Assembly: GCA_035302345.1 (NCBI GenBank)
Contig: DATGSS010000097.1
Span: 29,920 to 93,919 of the forward strand
Length of the DNA stretch: 64,000 nt
DNA from: Paenalcaligenes sp035302345
Lineage (GTDB): Bacteria; Pseudomonadota; Gammaproteobacteria; Burkholderiales; Burkholderiaceae_B
Direction of reading: 5' to 3'
A model generated the notes under the pieces. The model saw only the letters and a program-made list of their open reading frames with translations. It had not been told where the DNA came from and did not search any database. The translations under genes and the position numbers were made by a program. Within the stretch, counting starts at the first letter, position 1. Each line of letters begins with the position of its first letter. Positions 16,583-26,281 of this stretch are shown here, piece by piece.

Positions 16583-17559
16583 CACAGCAATCTACACAAA
16601 AGGTTTTCGATATTACGCTCGCGCAGCCGCGTGGTTTTTGCGCGGGTGTAGACAGGGCCATCGACATCGTTGAGCGTGCGCTTGAGCTACATGGCAAGCC
16701 TATTTACGTACGCCACGAAATCGTCCACAACCGTTTCGTGGTCGAAGATTTACGCAAAAAAGGTGCGATCTTTATCAAAGAGCTCGATGAGGCACCTGCG
16801 GGTGCTATCGTAGTTTTCTCTGCGCATGGCGTATCATTAGCGGTGCGCGAGGATGCCGAACGTCGCGGGCTAACAGTCTTTGATGCGACCTGCCCACTAG
16901 TGACCAAGGTACACGTAGAGGTTGCACGCATGCGTCGTGATGGCCGCGAGGTCATTATGATTGGACACCGCGGTCACCCCGAGGTCGCCGGGACATTAGG
17001 TCAGGCTGATGATGGGATGTATTTGGTAGAAACTGTTGAGGATGTGCTGGCCCTCGAGGTTAAAAACCCCGAGCATTTGGCATTTGTTACGCAGACCACA
17101 TTGTCTGTGGATGATGCGCATCAGGTGGCAGAGGCCTTGCGTCAACGCTTCCCAGGTATTGTCGAGCCTAAAAAGAGCGACATTTGTTACGCTACCCAAA
17201 ATCGCCAAGATGCGGTTAAAAAGATGGCCGTCGAAAGCGATGTGGTATTAGTGGTGGGCAGTACAAACAGCTCTAACTCAAATCGCTTGCGCGAGGTCGC
17301 CGAACGCGAGGGCACGCCTGCATATCTGTTAGATGATCCTGCCATGGTTCAGCCACAGTGGTTGGAACACGGCGAACGCATTGGTGTGACAGCTGGCGCT
17401 TCGGCCCCCGAAGAGTTAGTACAACAGGTGATTGATCGCCTGCGTGAATTAGGCGCTCAGTCAGTACGCACTTTGGATGGGGTCGAAGAAAAGGTCTCTT
17501 TCCCCTTGCCACGCGAACTATCCCGCAAAATCGCGCAGCGTGAGACCCTGGGAAATTAA
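16579..17559 (+). CDS. ispH: 4-hydroxy-3-methylbut-2-enyl diphosphate reductase
   Basis: This is the last enzyme of the non-mevalonate isoprenoid pathway and makes IPP and DMAPP from HMBPP using an iron-sulfur cluster. The three cluster cysteines are visible: Cys21 in PRGFCAGVDRAI, Cys105 in DATCPLVTKVH and Cys203 in SDICYATQNRQ. 326 residues is standard. It is translationally coupled to slpA by an ATGA overlap. Confidence 0.96.
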   Translation: MTQQSTQKVFDITLAQPRGFCAGVDRAIDIVERALELHGKPIYVRHEIVHNRFVVEDLRKKGAIFIKELDEAPAGAIVVFSAHGVSLAVREDAERRGLTVFDATCPLVTKVHVEVARMRRDGREVIMIGHRGHPEVAGTLGQADDGMYLVETVEDVLALEVKNPEHLAFVTQTTLSVDDAHQVAEALRQRFPGIVEPKKSDICYATQNRQDAVKKMAVESDVVLVVGSTNSSNSNRLREVAEREGTPAYLLDDPAMVQPQWLEHGERIGVTAGASAPEELVQQVIDRLRELGAQSVRTLDGVEEKVSFPLPRELSRKIAQRETLGN

Positions 17560-17586
17560 CAGCGGTACGCTCTTGGCGCGTATGAT

Positions 17587-18921
17587 ATGAAGCATAAAAA
17601 AAAGTTTTATTTTTTTGTAGTTGTCCTGGCACTGTTCGTGGTGCACGGGGTGGTATCGTGGTGGGTGGGTGAACGGGCCGAACGTATTTCCGTAGCCCAG
17701 GTGCAATATCTCAATGAGCATTTACAAGAGCTCACCGCCGATGGTTACCCCGACCAGCATGTTCAGCTCGAGTTAGACACGCTGCATCGCGGTGTATGGC
17801 GATCGCAGCGTTTGCTGACTTTGACTTGGTCTCGGGGGCCCTTGATCAAACGGTACGTATTCGAGGATGATTTGCAGCACGGACCGTGGCCTTGGGCACG
17901 GCTGCGCCAACAAGAATGGCTGCCGGTGATGGCTTATAGCGACATGCGCCTACTAGATCAGGGGGCAGGTAAAACCCTTTTCGAGTGGACCCAAGGCAAA
18001 GAGCCTTTGCGCATGACCACTGAAATTGATTGGGACGGTAGCTTTAACAGTCTGTGGCAGTGGGCTGCACTGACCTACGAGGGCCCGGCAGAGCACTTTG
18101 TGCTTGGTTCTGGCGAACTCGATATTAAAAGCATTGGTCAGGGGCTTTATCAGCTCAAGGCGTCAGCACCAGCGTTGTCATACGGAAAAAGCCACGAGGC
18201 CTTTCATATGATAGAGCCTCAGGTACAGTGGATTACTACTGATCCCGAGTCTCTTTTTGATGGACATATGTTTGTTGGCGCAGACGAGCTCGAGTGGCAT
18301 GATGACACCCGTGTTCGTGCCGATCGCTTCTCTCTCGAGCTAATTCAGCAACGCCAAGAAGGCCTATTTGACCTTAGCGCCCAAGGCAGTGCCAAAGAAG
18401 TCATCATCAATGACGGAATTACTTTAGGGGCTTTTGATGTGCGTTTACAACTAGAACGCATTGCCGAGTCCATCAGTGCACGCGCTTTTGCCGAGCTCTC
18501 AGAACAAGAGCGCGACGATCTTTGGTTAAAAAGTTTGGCCGCTCATCCGCGTTATACAATAGAAGAGCTCAATTGGGTTAATGAGGGTGGCAAAGCGCGA
18601 TTTTCAGGCTTCTTTGAGCTGGCGCCGCGTCTGGGTGATGAGTTGGAAAAAGCAGCCTTCAAGGCTGACGTTCCGCAAGCAGTGCTCCAAGATGTCGTAG
18701 GCCAGGAAAAAGGTGTCAAAGGTGCGATGCTGCGCCTGTTGTTGGCTGCTTTTATCAAAGAAGGCCGACAACTCAACCTCATTGAATTTAAAGACGAAGC
18801 CTTAAGTCTTGATTTGCAATACGACCAAAGCGCCGAGAATTATGTGCTAAATGGTCAAACGCATGGCAAAAAGGAAATGCAGGCAATCTTGTTTAAATGG
18901 CTATTGTGGCTGGCGCAGTAG
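17587..18921 (+). CDS. YdgA/DUF945 family protein
   Basis: This is a 444-residue protein with one N-terminal membrane anchor (FYFFVVVLALFVVHGVVSWW, about 5-24) and a long, mostly beta-rich remainder. The overall pattern (WVGERAERI after the anchor, periodic repeats, tail ending KEMQAILFKWLLWLAQ) resembles the YdgA/DUF945 group of envelope proteins, whose function is not established. It starts 28 bases after ispH and is probably cotranscribed. No convincing ribosome site is seen before the ATG. Confidence 0.65.
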   Translation: MKHKKKFYFFVVVLALFVVHGVVSWWVGERAERISVAQVQYLNEHLQELTADGYPDQHVQLELDTLHRGVWRSQRLLTLTWSRGPLIKRYVFEDDLQHGPWPWARLRQQEWLPVMAYSDMRLLDQGAGKTLFEWTQGKEPLRMTTEIDWDGSFNSLWQWAALTYEGPAEHFVLGSGELDIKSIGQGLYQLKASAPALSYGKSHEAFHMIEPQVQWITTDPESLFDGHMFVGADELEWHDDTRVRADRFSLELIQQRQEGLFDLSAQGSAKEVIINDGITLGAFDVRLQLERIAESISARAFAELSEQERDDLWLKSLAAHPRYTIEELNWVNEGGKARFSGFFELAPRLGDELEKAAFKADVPQAVLQDVVGQEKGVKGAMLRLLLAAFIKEGRQLNLIEFKDEALSLDLQYDQSAENYVLNGQTHGKKEMQAILFKWLLWLAQ

Positions 18922-18971
18922 GGGCCTGATAGAGACCTGATTGGCACTCAACGGCATCCGTAAATTAGAGG

Positions 18972-19583
18972 TTAGGGAACAAAACACAACTGTTCGAGCC
19001 CAGCTTGTTTAAATAACTGATACAAACCATAAATATCTAGGCCCATAACAGCACTGTAGCGGCCATCCAAGCGTTCGATGAAATAGCTGGCTCGTCCTTG
19101 GATGCCATAGCCCCCTGCTTTACCAAAAGGCTCGTCAGTGCTGCAATAGGCCTGTATTTCCGCCAGTGTTAAATCGCGGAAAAATACCTTGTTGGTGCTC
19201 AGAGTGCTGTAGATATTGCCTCGGAATGCCAATGCTTGGGCTGTATATACGTAGTGTGCACGGCCTGACATACGTTTTAAAAATTGCTGGGCATCTTCTT
19301 TATTCTGTGGTTTGCCCAATACCTGGGAATCTAGTGCAACGCAGGTGTCAGCACATAAGACGGGGTGTTCTTCGGATAGATTTTGTGATTTTATCCATTT
19401 TAAAGCCCTATCCAATTTTTCTTGGGTCGTGCGTTTTGTGTAGTGCTCGGGTGCTTCACCGGCCAAAATAGGCTCATCCTCGCCCGCGGGGCTAGGTACA
19501 TGGAGCACCTGGTGCGGGATATTTAGTTGGCTCAGGATTTCGTGTCGTCGCGGGCTGGCCGAGGCAAGATATAAACTGACCAT
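18972..19583 (-). CDS. maf: Maf family nucleoside triphosphate pyrophosphatase (YhdE-like)
   Basis: This 203-residue house-cleaning enzyme hydrolyses non-canonical or selected NTPs to NMPs. The family start LYLASASPRRHEILSQL, the catalytic ADTCVALD segment (about 98-105) and EPFGKAGGYGIQG (about 150-162) are visible. The last is closest to the YhdE (dTTP/UTP) branch. It follows rsfS by 30 bases. In related genomes rlmH usually sits between them and rng follows; neither is here. Confidence 0.9.
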   Translation of the reverse strand: MVSLYLASASPRRHEILSQLNIPHQVLHVPSPAGEDEPILAGEAPEHYTKRTTQEKLDRALKWIKSQNLSEEHPVLCADTCVALDSQVLGKPQNKEDAQQFLKRMSGRAHYVYTAQALAFRGNIYSTLSTNKVFFRDLTLAEIQAYCSTDEPFGKAGGYGIQGRASYFIERLDGRYSAVMGLDIYGLYQLFKQAGLEQLCFVP

Positions 19584-19613
19584 AGAGTTGTGAGTGATAG
19601 GCTCTAGATAAAA

Positions 19614-20003
19614 TTATTCGGAATCGTCCGAGCTCTTTTCCGCGGGTAGAGCTGATGCGCGCATCGTGTCTAGATCCAGTGGGTGGTCGCCCCATAAGTC
19701 TTCTAGTTGGTAATAGTCACGAATGGCTGCCTGCATACAATGCACAACGATATCACCTAAATCAATGAGTACCCATTCGCCTTCGTTTTCACCCTCGATG
19801 GCGATCACATGCAAGCCATATTTTCTGGCTTGACGGACAACCTCATTGGCCATCGAGCGGGTTTGTCGGTTAGATGTTCCGGTAGCAATGAATACCCGGT
19901 CAAAAAGACTGGTCAGCGGACGTGTATCAAAAGCACGTATGTCGTGACCCTTGAGGTTCTCGAGGGCATCCAAAACGATTTTCTCTTGGTGTTCTAAGTT
20001 CAT
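19614..20003 (-). CDS. rsfS: Ribosome silencing factor RsfS
   Basis: This 129-residue protein of the RsfS/Iojap family binds L14 and blocks subunit joining in starved cells. Diagnostic parts are FIATGTSNRQTRSMANEVV (about 39-57) and EGENEGEWVLIDLGDIVVHCM. It is preceded by nadD at about 20 bases and followed by maf. The C-terminal 20 residues are acidic and probably flexible. Confidence 0.94.
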   Translation of the reverse strand: MNLEHQEKIVLDALENLKGHDIRAFDTRPLTSLFDRVFIATGTSNRQTRSMANEVVRQARKYGLHVIAIEGENEGEWVLIDLGDIVVHCMQAAIRDYYQLEDLWGDHPLDLDTMRASALPAEKSSDDSE

Positions 20004-20022
20004 GTAGGGCTTGTGTAACCTA

Positions 20023-20610
20023 TTATAAATAAAGTTGATGTCTCTTAATGTACTGCTGAACCTTTGGGTCGAGCAAGCCGTCAGTAGGTTGCTGTTGTTT
20101 TAATCGACTTCGAATCTCGGTTGCCGAGATGTCCATAGGCTCGAAATCAATGGTCTCAAGTGTGAGATCATTGGCTTGTAAATAGGCAGCGAGCTCGGCT
20201 GCCGGACGGGCCGTCGACCCTGGGCGTTGGGCGACTGCTAAAGTCACGTATTGCAAGATTTCCTGCCAACCCCGCCAAGTATGAAAGTTTTGTAATTGGT
20301 CACTACCCAGCACCCAATAATACTGAGCACCAAGGGCGAGTTGCTGCAGGGTATCTAGCGTATAGGTTGGTCCTGTGCGTTCGAGCTCAATGCGATTGAT
20401 ATGTAGCTTTGGATCATCGCCGATAGCCAGCTGTAACATGGCCAGACGATGCTCGGCACTGCTCTTTAAGGGGGCGCGTTGCCAAGGATTAGCGGCTGGG
20501 ATGAGCTCTAATCTATCTAACTGCAATGCATCGACGGCGCGCTGGGCTAGGACAATATGTGCCCTGTGAACGGGATCAAAGCTACCGCCCAAGAGACCCA
20601 CCTTGATCAT
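20023..20610 (-). CDS. nadD: Nicotinate-nucleotide adenylyltransferase
   Basis: This enzyme transfers AMP from ATP to nicotinate mononucleotide in NAD synthesis. The nucleotidyltransferase motifs GLLGGSFDPVHRAH and DISATEIRSRL are present. I choose the ATG at 20608-20610, which overlaps the hemF stop as ATGA. A GTG two codons upstream (20616) is possible. 195 residues is normal. It sits in the yebC-purD-hemF-nadD-rsfS-maf operon. Confidence 0.94.
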   Translation of the reverse strand: MIKVGLLGGSFDPVHRAHIVLAQRAVDALQLDRLELIPAANPWQRAPLKSSAEHRLAMLQLAIGDDPKLHINRIELERTGPTYTLDTLQQLALGAQYYWVLGSDQLQNFHTWRGWQEILQYVTLAVAQRPGSTARPAAELAAYLQANDLTLETIDFEPMDISATEIRSRLKQQQPTDGLLDPKVQQYIKRHQLYL

Positions 20611-21509
20611 AGCCACTCGCGCGGTTGTAGGTATTGGTATAGATCGGCCTCGTGACTATCAGGTTTGGGATGCCATTGGTAGCGCCATTGAGCCATGGGT
20701 GGCATCGACAACAAGATGGACTCAGTTCGACCACCAGATTGCAATCCAAAGGTAGTGCCGCGGTCTAAAACTAGGTTGAACTCAACGTAACGCCCCCGTC
20801 TATAGGCTTGGAAATCGCGCTCGCGTTCACCGTAGGGTTGGTGGCGACGCTCTTCGACAATCGGCATATAGGCTTTAAGGAAATGATCACCTACGGATTT
20901 TGTTAGGCCAAAGCAGTGGTCAAAATCGGGGGTGTTTAAATCGTCGTAAAAAATACCGCCAATGCCGCGGGTTTCATCACGGTGTTTGAGGTAAAAATAC
21001 TGGTCGCACCATTTTTTATATTGGTCGTAATAGCCATCCCCAAAAGGAGCCAAAGCGTCTGAGCAGACCTGGTGAAAATGTTGGGCATCCTCAGGGTAGA
21101 CATAATAGGGGGTTAAATCCATGCCACCCCCAAACCAAAACACAGGCTCTTGATCGCCCTGAGCATGGGCAACAAAGAGGCGTACATTCATGTGTGTGGT
21201 GGGTATATATGGATTTACAGGGTGTAAAACCAAGGATACGCCCATGGCTTCCCAAGGGCGGCCTTTGAGTTCTTGGCGCTGTGCCGTCGCTGATGGGGGT
21301 AGGTGCTTGCCCTTGACGTGACTAAAAAGTACCGCGCCGCGCTCAAACAGCCGGCCGTTTTCCAAATACCGTGAAATCCCACCGCCGCCTTCTTCGCGAG
21401 TCCAGCGATCGGTTTTAAATTCGGTGCCGTCCGCCAAGCTGAGTCGCTGGGCTATTCGGTCTTGTAAGTCTAAAAAATAATCGTGTGCTAAAGAAATGGG
21501 AACGCTCAT
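20607..21509 (-). CDS. hemF: Coproporphyrinogen III oxidase, aerobic
   Basis: This 300-residue oxygen-dependent enzyme makes protoporphyrinogen IX. The family signature region ERRHQPYGERERDFQAYRRGRYVEFNLV and WFGGGMDLTPYY are present. Together with hemJ at 2.1 kb this gives two consecutive late haem steps in the window. It overlaps nadD by four bases and lies 7 bases after purD. Confidence 0.96.
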   Translation of the reverse strand: MSVPISLAHDYFLDLQDRIAQRLSLADGTEFKTDRWTREEGGGGISRYLENGRLFERGAVLFSHVKGKHLPPSATAQRQELKGRPWEAMGVSLVLHPVNPYIPTTHMNVRLFVAHAQGDQEPVFWFGGGMDLTPYYVYPEDAQHFHQVCSDALAPFGDGYYDQYKKWCDQYFYLKHRDETRGIGGIFYDDLNTPDFDHCFGLTKSVGDHFLKAYMPIVEERRHQPYGERERDFQAYRRGRYVEFNLVLDRGTTFGLQSGGRTESILLSMPPMAQWRYQWHPKPDSHEADLYQYLQPREWL

Positions 21510-21516
21510 GCAAAAC

Positions 21517-22809
21517 CTATTGATTGGATTGTCCTTTTAAAGCACGCCAGCCAATATCTGAACGGAACTGTTTGCCATCAAAATGGACTTGCGTGACCGT
21601 GGCGTAAGCAGCCTCTTGGGCGCGGCGCAAAGAGTCACCTAGTGCCGTGACGCATAGGACACGGCCGCCCGCTGTTTTTAATACATCATCTTTGAGGGCG
21701 GTGCCGGCATGAAAGATAATCCGATCATCTTGATCTTGGGGTAGGGGTTGGATGACATCCCCTTTGCGCGGCTCTTCGGGATAACCGGCACTGGCCATGA
21801 CAACGCCTAGTGCAGCACGTCGATCCCAGTCGATTGTGGCCTGATCCAATTGGCCATCGATGGCTTGGTCGAAAATCTCGCTAAGATCGCTCTTAAGGCG
21901 CAACATGATGGGTTGTGCCTCGGGGTCACCCATGCGGCAGTTGTACTCGAGTAATTTGATGGGGCGTGTACTGTCAGGGCCGTCGCCAATCATCAGGCCG
22001 GCATACAAGAAACCTGTATAAGGATACCCCTCGCGGGCCATGCCTTGGACTGTGGGGTAGATGATTTCGCGCATGATGCGGTTATGCAAAGTGGGCGAAA
22101 CAATAGGCGCTGGTGAGTATGCGCCCATACCCCCTGTATTAGGCCCCTGATCAGCATCTAGTAGACGTTTGTGGTCTTGGCTGGTGGCCATGGGTAGGAC
22201 ATTTTGTCCATCACACAGGACAATGAAACTGGCTTCTTCGCCCTCGAGGAACTCTTCGATTACGACACGTGCGCCGGCCTGACCAAACTGGCCCGAATCC
22301 AACATGCTGTCAATGGCAGCATGGGCTTGTTCTAGTGTCTCGGCAACAACCACCCCTTTGCCAGCCGCTAAGCCATCAGCCTTGATCACAATGGGTGCGC
22401 CCTGCTCTGTGACATAGTCTTTGGCGGCCTGAGCATCGGTAAAGCTTTGGTATTGTGCTGTATCGAGGTTGTGGCGCTGCATAAAGTCTTTGGCGTACTC
22501 TTTCGAGCTTTCTAACTGGGCAGCAGCCTGCGTAGGACCAAAGATGCGTAGCCCAGCGGCACGGAAAGCATCGACTACGCCACTGGCCAGTGGGGCCTCG
22601 GGGCCTACGACGGCAAAGGCAATATCGTTGTCTTTGGCAAATGCCACCAAGTCCTCGTTGCTGTGTAGAGGCAGATTTTCCATGCGTTCGGCCTGTGCCG
22701 TACCGCCGTTGCCAGGGGCTACATAGACTCGAGTGACCCGTTGTGATTGCGTTAGACGCCAAGCGATGGCATGTTCACGGCCGCCTGCGCCGATAACCAG
22801 TAGTTTCAT
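21517..22809 (-). CDS. purD: Phosphoribosylamine-glycine ligase
   Basis: This 430-residue ATP-grasp enzyme carries out the second step of purine synthesis. The N-terminus MKLLVIGAGGREHAIAWRL, the ATP-grasp IVIKADGLAAGKGVVVAETLEQA and the LLEYNCRMGDPEAQPIMLRL signature are all present. It lies between yebC and hemF on the minus strand. Confidence 0.96.
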   Translation of the reverse strand: MKLLVIGAGGREHAIAWRLTQSQRVTRVYVAPGNGGTAQAERMENLPLHSNEDLVAFAKDNDIAFAVVGPEAPLASGVVDAFRAAGLRIFGPTQAAAQLESSKEYAKDFMQRHNLDTAQYQSFTDAQAAKDYVTEQGAPIVIKADGLAAGKGVVVAETLEQAHAAIDSMLDSGQFGQAGARVVIEEFLEGEEASFIVLCDGQNVLPMATSQDHKRLLDADQGPNTGGMGAYSPAPIVSPTLHNRIMREIIYPTVQGMAREGYPYTGFLYAGLMIGDGPDSTRPIKLLEYNCRMGDPEAQPIMLRLKSDLSEIFDQAIDGQLDQATIDWDRRAALGVVMASAGYPEEPRKGDVIQPLPQDQDDRIIFHAGTALKDDVLKTAGGRVLCVTALGDSLRRAQEAAYATVTQVHFDGKQFRSDIGWRALKGQSNQ

Positions 22810-22860
22810 AGTGTCGTTAGTCTTTGATGTCCTAAAGATTGAGCGAACGGGCGTACCCGA

Positions 22861-23592
22861 TTATTCTGTCTCATCCATGACTGCTGTGGTGTAAACCTCT
22901 TGGACGTCGTCCAAAGATTCGAGTGCTTCGAGCATGGTTTTCATCGTTTCTGCCTCTTTGCCCTCGAGCTCGGTTTCATTGAGTGCTTTCATGACGATTT
23001 CTTGTACTTCAGGGACCAGCTCGGCTGCCTCGAAGGCCATTTTGACCTGCTCATAGTCTGCTGGCTCGCAAATGACCTCGATGAGCCCTTCCTCGTCAGT
23101 GATGACGTCCTCGGCGCCAGCCTCGAGAGCGGTCTCCATGACGGCTTCCTCGCTGGTGCCTGGCGCAAAAATAAACTGCCCACAGTGTTTAAATTGGAAC
23201 ACAACTGAGCCATCGATGCCCAGATTGCCCCCGTGTTTGCTAAAGGCATGACGCACCTCAGCAACCGTGCGCGTGCGATTGTCGGTCATACAATCCACTA
23301 TGACAGCGGCGCCGCCTACACCGTATCCTTCGTAACGGATTTCCTCAAAGTTTTGCCCATCAATCAAGCCAGCGCCACGTTGTATTGCGCGCTCGATATT
23401 GTCTTTGGGCATATTCGCGGCAGCGGCCTTGTCTAGTGCTAGGCGCAAGCGCGGGTTGCTTTCTACATCAGGCCCGCCATCGCGTGCTGCGACCTGAATT
23501 TCACGAATAATACGTGTCCAGACTTTAGCCCGTTTGGCGTCTTGGCGCCCTTTACGGTGCTGAATATTTGCCCATTTACTATGACCTGCCAT
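22861..23592 (-). CDS. YebC/PmpR family DNA-binding or translation-assisting protein
   Basis: This 243-residue protein begins MAGHSKWANIQHRKGRQDAKR, the invariant YebC/TACO1 start, with NMPKDNIERAIQRG and YEGYGVGGAAVIVDCMTDNRTRTVAEVRHAF. Members have been described as transcription regulators and, more recently, as factors that help ribosomes through difficult sequences. Which applies here is not readable. First gene of the purD-hemF-nadD operon; the region between it and 23724 is a divergent promoter region. Confidence 0.93.
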   Translation of the reverse strand: MAGHSKWANIQHRKGRQDAKRAKVWTRIIREIQVAARDGGPDVESNPRLRLALDKAAAANMPKDNIERAIQRGAGLIDGQNFEEIRYEGYGVGGAAVIVDCMTDNRTRTVAEVRHAFSKHGGNLGIDGSVVFQFKHCGQFIFAPGTSEEAVMETALEAGAEDVITDEEGLIEVICEPADYEQVKMAFEAAELVPEVQEIVMKALNETELEGKEAETMKTMLEALESLDDVQEVYTTAVMDETE

Positions 23593-23723
23593 AATTTGCT
23601 ACCAAGTATTTAGAATGATTTGTAAAGTTACCTATTTTAACCTGTGCACTAAAGATTGCTTAGGCTACACTTTAGATGTTTTCAGGGTAATGAACAATTT
23701 TTATCGGGCTAGGGCCACTCCAC

Positions 23724-25205
23724 ATGGTACAACCCATACCAATTGCGTATCGCGCTAAACACAGTATAGAGCTTTTACCTTCGATGGCGAACCGTCATGG
23801 TTGCATCACAGGTGCCACAGGGACCGGCAAAACAGTCAGCTTGCAAGTCTTGGCCGAGGCCTTTTCTCGCCAGGGTACTGCTGTCTTTGCTGCAGATATC
23901 AAAGGCGATCTCAGTGGTATTACACAAGCGGGGCAACCCAATGAAAAAATCACCCAGCGCCTCCAGCGTTATGAAATACCAGAGCCCGAGTGGGGGGCCA
24001 ACCCTGCTGTTTTTTGGGATGTCTTAGCCGAGCAGGGGCACCCGATTAGGGTGACCGTTTCCGATTTAGGTCCAGTCCTATTATCGCGCATGCTGGAATT
24101 AAATGACACCCAAGAGGGGGTCATGAATATTTTATTTCGTGTCGCCGACGAAGAAGGGCTGTTGTTATTAGATTTCAAAGACCTACGGGCCATGCTGACT
24201 TACGTAGGCGAAAATGCTTCTGAGTTGCGCAAAAAGTACGGCAATATAGCCCCGGCCAGTGTGGGCGCTATTCAACGTGCATTGTTGCGTTTGGAAGACG
24301 AAGGGGCCGAGTATTTTTTTGGTGAGCCGACCCTGGATATTTTCGATTGGATACGTACCGATGCATCGGGGCGTGGCATTGTTAACATTTTAGCCGCCGA
24401 TCGGTTGATTCAGTCCCCACGTTTGTATGCCATATTTTTATTGTGGATGATGGCCGAGCTTTACGAGCGGTTGCCCGAGGTCGGTGATTTATCTCAGCCA
24501 AAAATGGTTTTTTTCTTTGACGAGGCGCACTTATTATTTAATACGGCTCCCAAGGCCTTGCTCGAACGTATCGAACAGGTATTGCGTTTAATACGGTCCA
24601 AAGGGGTGGGTGTTTATTTTGTCACCCAATCGCCCGGAGATATCCCTGATGTAATTTTGGGTCAGCTAGGTCATCGCATCCAACACGCCTTGCGCGCTTA
24701 TACTCCCCGAGAACAAAAAGCGGTACGTACCGTCGCGCAGACGATGCGACCTAATCCAGATCTAGATATACAGGCAGCGATTACCGAGCTCGGTGTCGGC
24801 GAGGCCTTGGTATCGATGCTAGATAGCGAGGGTCGGCCGACCATTACCGAGCGCGCCTGGATGGCAGCACCTGCTAGTCGCATTGGTCCAGCGACTCTCG
24901 AAGAAAAACAAAACATTCAAAACACATCGCCTCTGGCGGGTAAATATGACACTGTGATTGATCGCGAGTCCGCCTACGAGCTGCTCGAGGAACGAGTCGC
25001 CAAACAAGCCCAAGAGCAGGCCCAATCAGAACAGAGCTCGGGGGGCGCACTAGGAGCACTCAGCGATTTTTTGATTGGTTCTACCGGACCGCGCGGAGGG
25101 CGTCGTGATGGGGTTGTGCAGTCTGTAATCAAGAGCGAGGTACGGCGCGGCGCGCGCCAACTGTTGCGTGGTTTGCTCAGTTCTTTACGGGGGGGTGGCC
25201 GTTAA
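23724..25205 (+). CDS. HerA-like ATPase, DUF853/YjgR family
   Basis: This is a 493-residue P-loop ATPase of the FtsK/HerA class. Walker A is GATGTGKTVS (about 30-39) and Walker B is KMVFFFDEAHLLF (about 258-270), followed by the arginine-finger-like RSKGVGVYFVTQSPGDIPD segment. A Gly/Arg-rich tail ends the protein. E. coli YjgR is the closest named relative, and its role is unknown. It stands alone, divergent from yebC. Confidence 0.88.
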   Translation: MVQPIPIAYRAKHSIELLPSMANRHGCITGATGTGKTVSLQVLAEAFSRQGTAVFAADIKGDLSGITQAGQPNEKITQRLQRYEIPEPEWGANPAVFWDVLAEQGHPIRVTVSDLGPVLLSRMLELNDTQEGVMNILFRVADEEGLLLLDFKDLRAMLTYVGENASELRKKYGNIAPASVGAIQRALLRLEDEGAEYFFGEPTLDIFDWIRTDASGRGIVNILAADRLIQSPRLYAIFLLWMMAELYERLPEVGDLSQPKMVFFFDEAHLLFNTAPKALLERIEQVLRLIRSKGVGVYFVTQSPGDIPDVILGQLGHRIQHALRAYTPREQKAVRTVAQTMRPNPDLDIQAAITELGVGEALVSMLDSEGRPTITERAWMAAPASRIGPATLEEKQNIQNTSPLAGKYDTVIDRESAYELLEERVAKQAQEQAQSEQSSGGALGALSDFLIGSTGPRGGRRDGVVQSVIKSEVRRGARQLLRGLLSSLRGGGR

Positions 25206-25321
25206 ATTTACAGTGCGCCATCGGCGCAATGCTACCGAGACCTAATTGTCAGCAGCCGTGAGGGTGCGCTAAAGTGTTCATTCACTTTGAGTTATTAGAT
25301 CGATAGCGGACACTCTAAAAG

Positions 25322-26260
25322 ATGAAAAAAATACTGATTGCGGTTCAAAACCCCGACGATGCCCAAGAATGGGCCGATCATTTCAAACAACAAGATCCCA
25401 GCTGGCAAGTGCAGATTTGGACGCCTGACACTCCTTTTACAGGCGCACATTATGCGGTAGTGTGGCAACCTCCCGCCCGATTATTTGCCCAAGAAAAAGA
25501 TTTAAAGGCGGTCTTTAACCTTGGGGCTGGGGTCGATGCTTTAGGGATTGGATCCGTGATTCCTGCTGAAATGCCGGTATATCGCATTGAAGATGGTGGG
25601 ATGGCCGTACAGATGGCTGAATATGCGCTGCACGGTGTGTTACTAGCCACGCGCCGTTTCACCACGTACGCACAACAGCAACCCAAAAAAGAATGGCGTA
25701 CACACGCCCCGGTATTGCGTTCCGAGTGGCCAATTGGGGTGATGGGTTATGGGCAAATAGGTGCTCAGGTGGCGAATACGTTGGACCAATTAGGGTATCC
25801 AGTCGCGGCGTGGGCACGACGCGAACGAAGCGATCAAACAGGCATCGAGATGTATGCCGGTGACGCCCAATTTCAAGCTTTTTTACAGCGCACACGTATT
25901 TTGATCAATGTGCTCCCACTCACGGATGAAACCCGCGGTATTATCAATAAAAATACCTTGGATGCTCTGCAACAAGACGGCTTTGTCATTAATATGGCGC
26001 GTGGTGCCCATGTTATTGATGAGGATTTATTGGCAGCCTTAGACAGTGGGCAATTACGCGGTGCATTGTTAGATGTTTTTCATACCGAGCCATTGCCGGT
26101 TGAGCATCCCTTTTGGACCGAGCCCGGGGTGCATATCACGCCGCATATCGCCGGGGTGAGCTTACGCCACGAATGCACGACACAAATTTTGGAAAAGCTG
26201 GCTGTGTTACTGCAGGGCCAAGAGCCCACCGGGCGCGTAAACCCTCAGCAACAATACTGA
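25322..26260 (+). CDS. ghrA: Glyoxylate/hydroxypyruvate reductase A
   Basis: This 312-residue member of the D-2-hydroxyacid dehydrogenase family reduces glyoxylate and hydroxypyruvate with NADPH. NLGAGVDAL (about 65-73), the Rossmann motif GVMGYGQIGAQVA (about 138-150) and the catalytic INMARGAHVIDEDLL and HITPHIAGVSLRHE (His about 278) are seen. It is a single gene. A short inverted repeat, AAAGTG-TTCATT-CACTTT (25271-25288), lies about 35 bases upstream. Confidence 0.88.
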   Translation: MKKILIAVQNPDDAQEWADHFKQQDPSWQVQIWTPDTPFTGAHYAVVWQPPARLFAQEKDLKAVFNLGAGVDALGIGSVIPAEMPVYRIEDGGMAVQMAEYALHGVLLATRRFTTYAQQQPKKEWRTHAPVLRSEWPIGVMGYGQIGAQVANTLDQLGYPVAAWARRERSDQTGIEMYAGDAQFQAFLQRTRILINVLPLTDETRGIINKNTLDALQQDGFVINMARGAHVIDEDLLAALDSGQLRGALLDVFHTEPLPVEHPFWTEPGVHITPHIAGVSLRHECTTQILEKLAVLLQGQEPTGRVNPQQQY

Positions 26261-26281
26261 TGTAGTAGTTAACAGCAGCGC

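Noticed and set aside
22376..22762. 128-residue minus-strand frame
   Set aside because: Out-of-frame shadow of purD, Arg/Cys/Pro-rich as expected for a frame-shifted reading of coding DNA.
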